Assembly: GCF_022605165.1 (NCBI RefSeq)
Contig: NC_063075.1
Span: forward strand, 1,116,001-1,180,000
Reading direction: 5' to 3'
DNA length: 64,000 nt
From: Purpureocillium takamizusanense
Lineage: Eukaryota; Ascomycota; Sordariomycetes; Hypocreales; Ophiocordycipitaceae
In this document: positions 10,750-23,431 of the stretch, one piece after another
Position numbering within the stretch: the first letter of the stretch is position 1
Layout: each line of letters opens with the position of its first letter
Made by a program: the position numbers and the translations under genes
The notes under the pieces: model-generated
Databases searched by the model: none
Seen by the model: only the letters and a program-made list of their open reading frames with translations
What the model was told of the DNA's origin: nothing

Positions 10750-13700
10750 TCCATCTGGACGTTCGTTGAGGCCCCCCAAAGCAACCCGAGCGAAGACCAG
10801 AGGTGAGTCCCTCGACAGGGCCGCCATGGCTCGGATCCCCTCCCCACCCTGCCACTACAACTACGGACGACACCTTGACGGCGCCGAGGAAGGGGGGAGA
10901 TTTGCTGTCTCGCCGAGGAGAGCAGAAGCCCGGGACGCTCTCCTCGTGTCGACGTCCGCGGAGCTGCGAGGGTAAGACACAAGCTGCATCGTGAGAGATT
11001 AGGCCAGGGACCGGGGGGGAGGTAGGGCAGCGGACGATCGCCCTGCGTTTTGGGAGCCGGTGCGGCGTCCCTGTGGCACGCCCGGGGCGAACGGCCGGAT
11101 GGCCGGCCGGCGACGTGAGGTTGGTCGCTGGACGGAGTGTGGGGGAGATGGAAGGGAAGGGAGGGGCGTCAGGCCAATCCGGCAGGCTGAGCGAGGGAGA
11201 GGCGCGAGGCGGGAGCTGACAGCGGCGGGCGGCGTGTGGTGGGGGAGGAAGCGATAGGTTGGGTTCTCGCAAGGGAGGAGGGCAGGTAGAGAGAGTGTGT
11301 GAGGACCGGCGATGGTCCGCGCGTGGGAAAAGGACTAGGGCCAGGGGTAAGGCGCGGCAGAGACAAGGGGCGCAAAAGAAAGTACCTACGTAACTACTAG
11401 GTATACTACATACGGGTTGCGACGCTGGCTGGGCGCTGCGGCCGGGAGTTGTCTCTGATGGAGGGAGGGGCGAAAAAAGCAATGTTGGTTGAGCGAGCCA
11501 AGGGGGCGGGGACATGGAGGTGCGTAAAGCGGATAACCATGTATGTATGTATGTACGAAGTACAAATGCACGATGCAGAAAGCTGCATGGCAGGCGCCAG
11601 GCCTCACTCATCATGCCATTCAGGCGACGATTACCCCGGGACGTGGGTACGGTAGGTAGTAGTAGTTATCTGCCGATGCCTGCCTGCTGCTGGTAGCTGT
11701 GTGACTTATGCATACACGATACTGTCTGACAGTAGTATGTGGTTTGCCGACTCGATGCATGGCATTCAGGTTGTAAGTAGTATATGCGAGTTCCGCCGGG
11801 GGGTTCGCAGTTGAGAGCCGACTCCCAACTGGTGATGATCATCTGCGCCTGCTGTCCCTCACTCCCAGACACAGCTGGACCGTGCCGGGTGTAAGTGAGT
11901 GACATCCCTGGGTGAGGCTGCGCACATGGATGATACGATACGATGCGACTCAACAGGGAGTCGGCGTGTGATTGACGTGCAGGTCATGTTGGCAGGCAAT
12001 GCATTACCGCTGGGGCTGTTCAAATGAGAATGGGCCATATTTGCGAGCGAGACCGCACAGCATGACGACAATTTGCGAATTGTTGCCTCGTAGTAACTTC
12101 GTACTTGGTGTGAGTGAGGTAGGTTCAATTCGTAGTTGAGTTGTTGAGCTGTTCTCCCTGGGCCGCAATCCTTCTTGCGATCAGACACCTTGGCGCGCGG
12201 GCAATTTGCGAGGCGCTCTTGCTTTTTTTTCTTGTTCCTCTTTGCGCTACTAAGAACTAACTAACGTTAGTAACTCGTCATCACGATTATCGTCAACGTG
12301 CACTCGGTCGTTCGCTCCCTTCCTCGCCGAGCCGCCGCACAGCCCACATGCCCATAGTAGCGCAGGTGTTTATTTCCTTTCTCTTCTCTTTTGTTGAGCG
12401 CAGGGCTAACTTACCTACCAAGCTATTTACTCATCTATTATTATGCATCCTCCCTTGCTGCACCTCCTTCACCCCCACTGCGCGTCGCCACTCGGCTGGG
12501 CCTCTTCCGACCAAAGAAGAAGCAACTCCCAGGATTCAGGATCAAATGCAGTTCAGTCATAAAGCCCCCTCCACTCCAACAATGGGGAAAACCCGGACAT
12601 GCTAATCTTTTGCCGGTCTTGCTTTCTTTGCTTTTCCCCCTCTCGACCGACAATAGTAGTAGCTCTCGGCAGTGCTGTCATCTGTCGGTGAGGGGTGAAG
12701 AGAACCGCTCCTACGTACCAGTAGCTAGTATATTCTTGCTAGTAGTACTACTACTTTGGCACCAAAGAAAAAAAAAAGTGGCAAGACAAGAGACAGACAA
12801 TTGTCCAGTGTCTCACAAGGTTCGGCGGGTCGCGGACCCTCGCGCGGGCGAGCGCTCCTCCACAACTCCTCCGTCCGGCAGGGGAACAATGACAGACACG
12901 CTTGACAGGTAGTACACCCGTCCGTCGCCCGCGCGCAATTGAGACCACACGAGAAAAAAAGTGTTTCGGTACAACGAACGCCAGCCAGCACGGTGAGACA
13001 GTGGCCCGCCGATAGTTTGCAGCGCGTCTCATCAACGGGGCAGTGATCAGCACACTTTCAAAGGGGGCAGAGAGAGCAAGGACGACAAGTGCCGGTGGGT
13101 TCTACAACTGTGCGGCCAGTTGCTGTTGTTTACGAGTGTTTTCAGCAACGACGATCATGACGTTTTGCTATGAAGCAGTCGGTGCGGCTTAGGCAGACGC
13201 CGCCAACAGCAGCGGCCGCCTGGCGGCAAGGCGGCGGCAAGGCGTCTTTTGCGTGGCGGCGGATCGTCGTCGCCGTCGTTATTGTTGTTGTTGTTAGTCG
13301 TCCATCGTCGCGGGGGGGGATGAATCCCGGGCGCCGAGCGGAGACAAAAAGGCCCTAAAGACACCGAAACCAACTACGAAGTAAGTTAGTACCTATCAGA
13401 AAGTCGTTGGGAAATATATGACAGCCAAACACACACCAACATTAACCTGCGCCGGCCGCTTACATGTATTACTACAATGTGCCACTCACTCAATGTTGTC
13501 TAGGACCTGCAGGTGCAGGCTAGACCCCCTGCGTGCCCCGACACGCGCGGAGTTAGTTAGTAGGCCCAGCAGGTTCCCCCAAGAAGAAAAGGTCTGATCG
13601 CGGCTGGCGCCAGGTCCCATGTCCCCTCGCTCGTCTCTGGGCCGGCCGTGCCCGCGCCGCCGCCGCCGCCACCGCCCCCCCGCGATGTGTGCTTGATGGT

Positions 13701-15341
13701 GGCTGCGAGACATGCGGCTGGTCGGTGGCCGCCCGACGACGGGTAGGTACGTGCTCGGTACTGTCCTGTACAAAGGAAGCTCGAGGTAAATAGTAACTTG
13801 GGACGTGCAAAAGGAGGCAGCATTAGGAGGCACATGGGCTCCATCGTGCGTTTTGATACGATGGCGGCTCGCATCGTGCGTGAAGCGGCAGACATGCATG
13901 CTTCCTTCCTACATCAACATATGTATGTACGATTCAATATCACAAACCCACAGTCGCGGTCCCCCCAACTCAGCAACCGCATGTAAGTCAATCGGGCACG
14001 ATTCGGGATCGCACTGATCGCCCGATCCATCATGCAACATAACCAACCTGTAGAAACACATATGTTATCCAATGCGCACATACACAGCGCGCGCACACAC
14101 GCTCGGCAGTTGGTTTTATCCCCATCTTGAATCGTTGGGTATCAATCCAGCCACTTTTCCCTCTCCCCGGTCGATGTCGATGCCGACAAACACGAGAGAC
14201 GCGCCGCCGCGATGACCGGCACAAAGAGAGACACAGTCGCGCGCAGCAGTCTTGTAATCAACGCTATAACGCCAGCCGCGGCTGGTACTTTTCGGCCCGT
14301 CTCTGACAGCTTAATAAGGCTACTAATTTGTTGGTACCTACTTAGTACCTAGTTAGTTATTACTTACTGCCTTTTAGTACCTTCTGCCTTCGAGGTGTCT
14401 CGGTCTCCACAGCGAGTTCTCATGTTTAATTTTTTATAATTTCTAATCTTGTTTTCCCCTCGGCACGGCGACTACGTCGCTCCAGACGTACACACAAAGT
14501 AAGTAGCGTCAATATGCCGTGTCACGACAGCTGCTGGGAACTGGGGTGCATCCGATGGCCGGCACAGCAGGGGGACCCGCATGGATCCGTTCATTACCAA
14601 TCCCGCCGCCGCTGCCGCGCGGTGGATACTAGATCCATAGGTCCCTCCCTGTCGGTCTGTCGTCTCGAAGCACTGCCCACCAGACATCAGGGGGGGACAC
14701 TGGGGGACGGGCAGGGGCCAGATCCTCTGCATGGCTCGCCTCATAATTTTGCATCCACTTGGTACTATTCTTTGCTATCTGCCCGGTCGAGTCTTTCCGG
14801 TCCGTCCAGAGCGGGAGTCGAGATGTTGGTCGAGGCCTCCATGTCGTTCTTGGCGTCATTGGATTATACACACACACACATCAGTGATACTTCGTAGTTA
14901 TTTAACCAAAGACGGCCGCTACCCTAGACTCGGGGCGGTCGCAATGTGACGAAAATCGCATGTCCAACGATGAATGCCATCCAGTCAGTTCATTGTGACT
15001 GACATGATATAATTCCAAAAAAAGTAAAATTACATTGTACGACGTACGCCGTGAAGATGCCCGTGCTCGATCGATCCGACAGGTGTTGGTTGGGTTCCCG
15101 TCACCGATTTCTTCAAGTGGCACAACATATTGATCAAGTGAGTATGCCAACACAAAGTATTACCACCCAATACCAACGAACTTCCTGGGCGTGCACGCAC
15201 ATGCAAGTGGCCGTCTGCACGCAACTACAGACAGCCTGCGAATGAAAATAAAAAATGAACGAAAAACAGGTCACGTAATCAACCATTCATTTCACGGGTT
15301 CTTGTTTTCCATGCCATCACTTTCAATTTAATTTCAACGCT
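10750..15341. other. Long intergenic region (about 4.6 kb), no gene supported
   Basis: This lies between the hydrophobin-like promoter and the 3' end of the MFS gene. I see low-complexity DNA: a TATG run near 11540, a GTT run near 13280, a CGC/CGG tract near 13655, a CA run near 14868, and a cluster of GTACC/TACCTA words at 14331-14380. Open frames here have the composition of random GC-rich DNA and no recognisable domain. It may hold distal regulatory sites or non-coding transcripts. Confidence 0.5.
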
Positions 15342-17553
15342 CTACAGCACCATTCTAAACTCCGGGTCGCGGTCGTCGCCCAAGCCCGCAAACTCGTCGT
15401 ACCGGCCGCGCTTCTTGTCCCGATTGATCTTGACGCACCACAAGACGTTGAGCGCCACGCTACAGCACGAAAACGAAGAAACGCAAAAAACCGTCAGCGA
15501 CAAGGTCTCATAGTCACGCGGCGCCGTGCAAAAGGGGGACAGACGCGAAAAAGGGGGTGGTGATGGTGGAGGGGCGGGACGGGACGGGATGCTCACGCGA
15601 CCCAGGCATAGCACAGCAGGCCCAGGATGATGGTGTGACCCTTGTGGTAGTACGGTCCTTCTTTGGCGGGATACACAAACGCTGTGAACACAGTCTGCCG
15701 TCAGCTGGATAGGGCCAAGGGGTGACCGGAGGGGGGGGAAGGGAGGGCATCAAATCGAATCAAATCACGGTCCAGCTCAACTCACTGGCGACGAAGCCGC
15801 CGCAGTTGGCCACGGCCAGCTGCAGCGCCGACGTGGTGGCGCGCTTGTAGTGGCCGGCCGAGTTGTTCGAGTTCCAGACGAGCACGCACGGCACGGCCGC
15901 GTACAGCCCAATGGCCATGAGGCACGTCATGGCGAAGCGCGGCGACGCGGCCGTGACGTTGGCGATGACGGCGTAGCCCACGATGGCGACGGGCAGCACC
16001 AAGAGCATGAGCGACCCGCGCCGCTTGAGCCGGTCCGAGAGGAACGCAACGAGCACTGAAGAACGGGTCAGCCGAGGATAGAATGTGAAGTCTCGTCAAA
16101 GGAGTAATCTGGGGAGGGACACACCCGTCACCGGCGTGGCCACGGCGTAAGGGATCACCGTCCACAGCTGCGTCTCGTTGGCGTTGTTGGCAATGTGCAT
16201 GTCATTGACAATGGTCGGCAGCTGCACCCGGTCAGTCAGTCCCTCCTACGAACCGACACCGACAACAAAGGGAAGGGGCTTCGCTCACAAAGAGTCCAAA
16301 CGAGTACAGCCCCGATAGGATGGCAAAGTAGGCCGTCGACGACAGCCATACCTGGACGTTGAAGACGCCGCGGCGGACCTCGCTCCACTGAAAACGCTCT
16401 TCTCGCTCGCGCGCGAGACTACGAAGCATAGTGTTAGTGAGCTGTTTCTTCGCGCTGTGGGTGGCGACGACGTACTCGAACCGGTCGTCTCCGTTGCCGG
16501 CCAGGCGCTTCATGGCCCATTCGCGCTCCTCCTCCGTGAGGTAGCGGGCCGTGGCCGGGCTGTTGGGGAGCGCGAGGAAGGCAATGGCTCCGGCGGCGAT
16601 GGTCTACTGCCATCAGTGTCCGCTCCATCCGGCGCGGTACAATGCCTAGAACCAAACTCACCAGGAGGCCCTCGATGATAAATATCCACCGCCAGCCTTC
16701 GAGTCCGCCTCGGGGTCCAATGGCGGACAGCCCCCTAGCGAGCAGGCCTGCGCCCATATATCATCAATCTCGCGGACCAGGACAATCGAGGAGTCGGCAA
16801 ACTAGACTCACCTCCAAAGGCGCCTGATAGCGACGCCGCCGTGTAGAAGATGCCGATGCGCAGCGCCAGCTCGCCGCGCGTATACAGCCCCGACAGGTAC
16901 AGCACCATGCCGGGCAGCAGGCCGCCCTCGGTCACGCCGAGGACGGCGCGCACGGCGACGAAGCTGGCGTAGCCGCGCACGAAGCCCAAGCACATGGTGA
17001 CGAGGCCCCAGGCGGCCGTCAGGCAGGGGAGCCATATCTTGGGCGAGACCTTTTTTAGGACGAGGTTGCTCGGGAGTTCGCTGCGAGACGGGGCGGCGGC
17101 GGCGCGAGAGAGCGGTCAGCGGGTGGGCTTGTGCGCCAGAGAGTGTACGAGCGAGGGGGCGCGTCCGCACCTGGCAATGTAGGTGGCGTAAAAGACGGCG
17201 AGGCCCTGCGTGTACTGCAGGTCGCTGATGCCCAGGTCCTTTTCGAGGCCGATGATCTTGGCGTTGCCGACGTTGGTCCTGTCGAGGAACGAGCAGAGGA
17301 AGAGGAGCGCCAGCACGGGGAGGACCCTACAATCACATCACACACAATCGCGGTCAGCGCTGGTACTACGGAGCGGGCGGCTTCCCACGCAGTTCGCGCG
17401 CGACTCCTCCAACTGCTTTGCTTACCTCGTGTCTGTCTTGAGGAGCACGCGGCGGGTGAGGTGCTCGCGGCGGCGGCGCGCCTCGTGGTCCTTGGCGTTG
17501 AGCTCCGCGTGCTCGGCCTTGGCTTCCATCTCGGAGTCGGACTTGGTGTTCAT
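15342..17553 (-). CDS. MFS transporter of the allantoate/nicotinate permease (ACS) type, 488 aa, ten exons
   Basis: Exons, in coding order: 17553-17426, 17326-17171, 17080-16812, 16747-16662, 16603-16476, 16418-16289, 16221-16125, 16055-15786, 15681-15597 and 15459-15342. Every junction is GT-AG and the phases sum to an open 489-codon frame. Hallmarks are FLDRTNVGNAKI in helix 1 with the following short loop, the helix 4 segment GVTEGGLLPGMVLYLS, GWRWIFIIEGL in helix 6, and LPNSPATARYLTEEER in the central loop. These are typical of the Dal5/Tna1-like anion:cation symporter family, which imports organic anions such as allantoate, nicotinate, pantothenate or biotin precursors at the plasma membrane. 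The substrate cannot be assigned. Ten exons is many for this family. Confidence 0.9.
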
Positions 17554-18629
17554 TGGACAAAGGGGGCCAGTAGCGTCGCACTCTGTCAACGTCTCGGACG
17601 GGCAGCGTCGCACGCAGTCTGGGGAAAGGGGGCGGGGACGGAGGGGCGGCAGCGGCGGAGGAGATCGGGAGGGGCGAGACGTCCCCCTTTAAGGCCCGCC
17701 CGCCAGCTGTCACGACAGGAACAGGAGGTTATAGTAGCAGTAGTAGCAGTAGCAGTACGTAGCAATAGTGCGAGGTGGAAACTAATCCGCCAACCCCAGC
17801 CATCGGATCTCAAATCTGTGGGGGAGGGGGCGGAGAGGAGAGGAGAGGAGCCGGGATTTGCGGGGAGAAAGGATAATCATGGTCACCCAGGGGGAGGGGA
17901 TTAAAGTTGCTGTCAGGAGAGCCACGGAAGCATGTCGATCCGCTGGGGAGGGGACTGTACGGGAAGCTACCATGTTATCACGGCGGGCTGCTTTGGTGGT
18001 GGTGGCGGTGGTGGTGATGGACAGACTGGTGGCAGTGTCATCAGCCACGCATTGCGTCAAGCGTCATGCCCGGGGCCCAGATCTGCGCTCCGGTACAAAA
18101 CTGCGGCGCTTATTCTGGGCCCCGTTCAGGCCGGCCACGACGGCTGCTCTTCGCAAACACACACACACGCGCGGCGGCATGAGCGGGCAACGCGAGTGAG
18201 TTAGCGAGAGCGGACCGAACCCCTGCCTGCGCATGACCCTGTCATCAATTGATTGACCGACAACGTGCCTGCCTGACAGCCAGTGCCAAGTTCAACACAG
18301 CAACAACCCCTCCAAAAAGAAAAAAGTGGCGCCCGCCCCCCGTTGGACCGGGTCCGGGTTTACCGGCGGCGCCCCGATCTTTAGGGTTGAGCTTCCCAGC
18401 TTCCGGCCGGCGGAGCTTCGCCGACGTGACGTGACGACACCACTTTTTTTTTCCCACCCACGCACCGCATGAACTGCTTGATTGATGGAAGGATGGGCGG
18501 CCGGAATGATTGATGGGTTCGGCGGCAAGGGGACAGACATGAATGCTCTCGCGTGTCCACTTTGTCGGGCGTGGTGCGGGTTTTCGGTTATTTCCCTCGC
18601 CCATACGAAGGTATTGCCGGCCGCGCTCC
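17554..18629. other. Intergenic region between divergent MFS and CoA-transferase genes
   Basis: This carries the promoters of two genes transcribed away from each other. Visible content: a purine-rich tract (17815-17870), a GTA/GCA run near 17730-17760, a CA run near 18160, and two short T/A homopolymers. No coding feature is supported. Confidence 0.45.
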
Positions 18630-18637
18630 TATAAATA
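18630..18637 (+). promoter_or_regulatory. TATA box of the CoA-transferase gene
   Basis: TATAAATA lies 240 bp upstream of the start codon at 18870, followed by a CT-rich leader containing CTA/CTG triplet runs (18703-18726). Confidence 0.55.
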
Positions 18638-18677
18638 CAAAAATAGGAGGTGAAGCCCGCCCTTCCTCGCCCTTCGG

Positions 18678-18698
18678 ATGAAGCTCTCGCGAACCTGA
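18678..18698 (+). promoter_or_regulatory. Possible six-codon upstream ORF in the CoA-transferase leader
   Basis: The frame reads M-K-L-S-R-T-stop and starts 41 nt after the TATA box. It acts on translation only if transcription begins upstream of it, which cannot be judged from sequence. It is the only ATG between the TATA box and the main start. Confidence 0.35.
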
Positions 18699-18869
18699 TC
18701 CGCTACTACTACTACTGCTGCTGCTCGTGTTTTGCCCTGCTTGTCTTGCTTCCTTCCATCCCTCCTTCCCTCTCACTCTCCTCAACTCCCAAGCTCCCTC
18801 CGTCCTAAACTACGTGCTACTGGTCTTTACGGAACTCTCCTCCGACACAGAGCGGACTACACACGCACC

Positions 18870-21120
18870 ATGAGGCCGTCCATGGGTCCCACGCTTGTGT
18901 GTCGCGTGGCCGTCCGGCTGGGCGCCGCCCCCGGCGTCAAGTTCCGCCCGGCGGCCACAGCGCGGCGGACTTTTGTCACCACCGCGATACGCTTCTCACA
19001 GCCGTCGTCAACACCTTCGGCGCGGAGAGACTCCAAGGTTCTCGGCTCTGCCGACGAGGCCGTCGCCGACGTACGCAGCGGCTCCACTATCCTGAGTTCC
19101 GGGTTTGGCCTGTGCGGCGTCGCCGGTACGCTCATCCTCCTCCTGCTCTATGCGCGAGCCTCCTCTACTATGGCCCTTTCGTGATGTGTTGAGTGACGTT
19201 AATAAACTGACTTATGGAAAACCACAGAGACCCTCATCCAGGCCATGCACCGCCGCGGCGTCAAGGAGCTCCACTCGCTCACCGCCGTATCCAACAATGC
19301 CGGCATGGAGGGGCTCGGCGGCTTGTCGAGCCTCACAAAGGCCGGACAGGTCGACCGCCTGATCCTGTCATACCTGGGCAACAACAAGGCTCTCGAGCGC
19401 AAGTACCTGACGGGCGAGCTGGCCGTCGAGCTGTGTCCGCAGGGGACGCTGGCGGAGCGGCTGCGGGCGGGCGGCGCGGGCATCCCGGCCTTTTTCACCC
19501 CGACGGGAGCGCGTAAGTTTGGTCCCTTTCTTCCCTTTCCAGCCATCTATCTCCTTCGCGCTCTCCCGTTTATGTTTATGTTGTGAGTGGGGGGGTGGGG
19601 GGGCAAAGCACGCTGCGTAGTCAAAGAATAGCATCATGAAACATGAAAAGGCAAAGGGCAAGAACAACGACTGACACAAGAGTGCAGACACGCTCCTTCA
19701 GGACGGCGACATCCCCACCCGGCTCGGCCCCAACGGCACCGTCCTCGAAAAGGGCAAGCCGCGCGAGACGCGCGAGTTTGACGGCCGCGCGTACCTGCTT
19801 GAGCGGGCGCTGACGGGCGACGTGGCCATCCTGCGCGCTTGGAAGGTCGACAAGGCGGGCAACTGCGTCTTTCGGTGAGCATTGCCCATCAAATGACTTA
19901 CACACATACATACGCATACACACACACGGCACGGGGAGAGAGACTAACAGAGCTCTCCGTCGTACAGATACACCACCAAGGCCTTCGGCCCCCTCATGGC
20001 CAAGGCCGCCAAGCTCACCATCGTCGAGGCCGAAAACATCGTCGAGGTCGGCGAGATCCACCCCAACGCCGTCGACCTGCCGGGCATCTTCGTCGACCGC
20101 GTCGTGCCCGCCACGGCGGACAAGCAGATTGAGGTGCTCAAGCTGCGCGACGACGACGCCAACGACAAGACGAACAAGGCGGTCGACGAGGCGCAGGAGC
20201 GGCGCAACCGCATCGGGCGGCGCGCTTCGCAGGAGCTCAAGCAGGGCTACTACGTCAACCTGGGCGTGGGCATCCCCACGCTGGCCGCCACCTTCATCCC
20301 CGAGGGCCGCACCGTCTGGATCCAGTCCGAGAACGGCATCCTCGGCATGGGCCCGTACCCGACGCGCGACCAGGTCGATGCCGACATTGTCAATGCTGGC
20401 AAGGAGACGGTGACGCTGGTGCCCGGCGCGTCGTGCTTTGACTCGTCCGAGTCGTTTGGCATGATTCGCGGCGGGCACGTCGACGTGTCGATTCTGGGTG
20501 TATGTGCCCTCCCCCTTTCCACACATGCACACACTCCATCTCTCTTCATGTCTCTACTGTTGGTTCTCTGTTTGCATCTATCGCAGGAGCAAAATCGTGT
20601 CATGTGTGCGGTAGAATCGCTAACGATATAATGCGTCCGCATCATATACAGGCCCTCCAGGTCAGTGCCGCGGGCGACCTCGCCAACTTCATGATCCCCG
20701 GCAAGGTCTTCAAGGGCATGGGCGGCGCCATGGACCTCGTCGCCAACCCGGACAACACCAAGATCGTCGTCGCGACCGAGCACGTCGCCAAGAACGGGTC
20801 CAGCAAGATTGTGCAGCAGTGCGCCCTGCCCCTGACGGGCGCGCGCTGCGTCAGCACCATCATTACCGATCTCGTAGGCTTCCCTGCCCCGTTCTTGCTT
20901 CCCTTTTCATGCTTCAACCCTTTCTCTTTCTCCGGGGGAGACGACGAACACCAATGCTAACACATGGACTCTCGCGTGCAAACAGTGCGTCTTCCAGGTC
21001 GACCGCCAAAACGGCGGCCTCACGCTGACGGAGCTGGCCCCGGGCGTCAGCATCGACGAGGTGCGGAGCAAGACCGAGGCCGACTTTAAGGTCGCCGACG
21101 ACGTCAAGACGATGGAGTAA
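18870..21120 (+). CDS. Succinyl-CoA:3-ketoacid CoA-transferase, mitochondrial, 538 aa
   Basis: Exons 18870-19125, 19228-19512, 19688-19874, 19968-20499, 20652-20873 and 20986-21120; all GT-AG and in phase. The protein fuses the alpha and beta subunits of family I CoA-transferases. The first half carries SGFGLCG and [14 protein letters not shown], and the second carries [13 protein letters not shown] followed by [10 protein letters not shown], whose Glu (about residue 364) is the expected catalytic residue forming the glutamyl-CoA intermediate. Residues 1-45 are rich in Arg, Ala and Ser without acids, as in a mitochondrial targeting peptide. It moves CoA between succinyl-CoA and an acceptor acid such as acetoacetate or acetate in the matrix. 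In fungi the related enzyme also transfers CoA from propionyl-CoA to detoxify it, so substrate preference is open. Confidence 0.93.
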
Positions 21121-21528
21121 GGAGGAGGAAGCGGCAGTGTGGCTTTTGCTCATGGCATGGCATGGCATGGAGTTGGTCTTGACACTTTTTATTTAGACGG
21201 GGAAGGCGCTCCTCTCAGGCAGGCTGTCGTGCGACATGGATGATATTTTCTTTCCACTTGCTTGCCATTCGTTGCGCGCATCATGCCTGGTGACACGTTG
21301 ATATATATGGCTGTTCATTGCTAGAAGAAGCAAAGTCTCTTCATATCAACAGTCATGACGCACCCATCTCTCTCTCATACATGTTATAGGAGCGTCGTTA
21401 CTTTGCCCCCCCCCATCCCTGCCTATGCCCGATATATGCAGCCAGCCTCTCTTATACACACACAGCATAACACTCAACGACATCTACATCTACACCACCC
21501 AAATCTGACCTGACGACACCTCCGTCCG

Positions 21529-22885
21529 TCACAGCTTCGACCCCCTCGCTTCATGGCCCCCCGCAAAGGTGCTCCCGCCCAACGCCTCGACGATGCTGTC
21601 CACGCTCCTCAGCAGCCACTCGCACCCCTCATCGCCCGCCAGCCACCGCGCCTCGTGCTCGTCGACGATGGCATCCCCGGCCCCGCCGCCGCCGCCGTCG
21701 CCCCTCCACGTGCCGTCCTCCCACGCTTTGCGCAGCCCAAAGACGTGCGACAGCACCTGCGGCCCCACGCCCGTCTGCGCGCGCAGGCAGGCCACGGCCA
21801 CGGCGCTCGTCAGCACGCGGCCCGTACGCGCCAGCGCCGTCGTCGTCCCGTCCTCCTCCACGTCTGCTGCTCCTTCTTTCCTCCCGTCGACCGTGCTCTC
21901 AGCTTTCTTCTTCTTCTCGTTGTTGTTGTTGTTATTGTCGTCCCTTTGGGGCTGCTGCTGCTGCCGCCGCCGCCCTCCTCCCGCGGGATCGCTCAGCAGC
22001 GGCCCGTAGTGGCTGTTGAGGATGTGCACCGGCAGGTCCGGGTGCGCGCGCGCCAGCTTTTCGATGAGCTTGTCCTCAAAGGGCGCGTACACCGAGTCCC
22101 ACAGCGCGCGCGCCCGCCGCGCCACCGCGTCGACGTCGTTGCCGTTGTAGTTCTTGTCGCCGTTGTAGTTGATGTTTTTGTCGCGGCTTCCACCATTGTC
22201 GCCCTCCCCCCCAGGAGCGCGGGCGGCGGGCACGCGCGACGGCCGGTCGTGCAGCCGCGCCGCCACGTCCGCGGGCAGCGCCGCGCGGAACGCGTTCAGG
22301 CAGTTTATGGTGCGCGGGATGCCGTTGAAGCTGATGCACTTGAGCCCGACCTCGCGCACCAGCTCCGCCGCGGGGGCGGGCGCTGCGCCGCGCTCCGTGG
22401 CCACCCGGTGCAGGACCGCCAGCGAGTCGGGCGAGTTGAGCGTGAACGTCGCGGCGGCCTGCACGCGTGAGAGCAAATAATGTGTGTGTCAGCTGCCGTC
22501 ATTTCTGCCAACTCGATACATCGCATGTGAGGTGAAAAGAAAAGAAAATTCAAGTGAATGGGGGGATTTGGGGGAATTGAAGGGGTCTGTCTGTTCTCAC
22601 CGAAATGGCCAGCCACGGCTTCGTGCCCACGCGGTGCTGCTCCGCCTCGCGCGCGATGCGTGCGTACACGTCGGCGATGCCCCGGGGCGCGGGCACGGGG
22701 CCGGGCCGCGCAAAGGGCGCGTTGATGAGCGACTTGAGCGACGGCGAGAGCTTCGCCATACTGGTGCTGCTGTTGGCGGTACCGGTACCGCTGTCGCTTC
22801 GTCCTCTTCTTCTTCTTCCCGGGTTGGCGGAGGCGTCTTCTCTCAATCTGTGCGTGCGCAGCTGCTGGTCGTCGCCTCGTCCCAT
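21529..22885 (-). CDS. Peroxisomal AhpD-like (carboxymuconolactone decarboxylase-fold) protein with PTS1, 404 aa
   Basis: Exons 22885-22601 and 22458-21529, joined in phase 0 (KPWLAIS-AAATFTLNSPDSL). The core, ELVREVGLKCISFNGIPRTINCLNAFR and later VACLRAQTGVGPQVLSHVFGL, resembles the fungal AhpD-like family that includes yeast Pxp2. The last three residues are SKL, a canonical peroxisomal PTS1 signal, which supports a peroxisomal location. The biochemical role of the family is not established. Two low-complexity insertions interrupt the fold: about residues 176-203 (Gly/Asn/Asp) and 254-299 (Gln, Asn and Lys runs from triplet repeats). The first 42 residues are basic and low complexity; similarity starts at the in-frame Met at 22759, which may be the real start. 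It converges with the CoA-transferase gene. Confidence 0.82.
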
Positions 22886-23073
22886 GGCCTAATTAATCAC
22901 GCGCAGGGGGGGGGGAAATGACGCCGTTTGGATCAAGTCAGATATACCGTCGGTCCCTCAGAGCAGGATGGAGGGTTCCGGTGGTTCGGCATTGGAGAAA
23001 GGCAGGCGCGTGTACTCAATCCGAGTTTCATCCACACACGTCAGTGACGACGGACGGCATGAGCCGCGGCATC

Positions 23074-23097
23074 GGCGTCGGCGTCGGCGTCGGCGTC
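23074..23097 (+). repeat. GGCGTC hexanucleotide repeat, four copies
   Basis: Four perfect tandem copies in the non-coding stretch between the AhpD-like gene and the carrier gene, which otherwise shows no feature besides the GGC run just downstream. Confidence 0.8.
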
Positions 23098-23222
23098 TAC
23101 TTTTGCGCGCCGAATCGCTCCCCCCACTGCGCTGTCAAGTCACCCGGCCCACAGTAGTGACGCCGACCACGTACATACACACGGCGACACACAACTGCCT
23201 CCCGAGGACGTCGGGTCGCGAT

Positions 23223-23245
23223 GGCGGCGGCGGCGGCGGCGGCGG
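23223..23245 (+). repeat. GGC trinucleotide run
   Basis: About seven and a half uninterrupted GGC units, about 190 bp before the carrier gene's start; it could influence that promoter. Confidence 0.8.
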
Positions 23246-23431
23246 TATTGTCGTTGAGGTCGGGCCTAGACTTGGGCATGCATAATGACTTGCACGTGGT
23301 GTGGAGGTGCAGCAAAGACTGCCTGGTGAGGATGAGACCGGACAGTACGGCCTGCGTGTGCCTTTGAACGCCTGCGGTGCTGCATCATCATCATCACCAT
23401 CACGCGAGTGTCAACAGAAACGCCCTGAACA

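Noticed and set aside
10745..11614. Minus-strand open frame of 289 codons upstream of the hydrophobin-like gene
   Set aside because: It overlaps the TATA box and promoter, is Pro/Ser/Arg-rich as expected from GC-biased non-coding DNA, and shows no domain or signal peptide.
22886..23431. Dense GGC and GGCGTC repeats considered as a possible coding low-complexity exon
   Set aside because: The repeats lie in a stretch with no start or splice sites linking it to either neighbour; simple-sequence expansion is enough to explain them.
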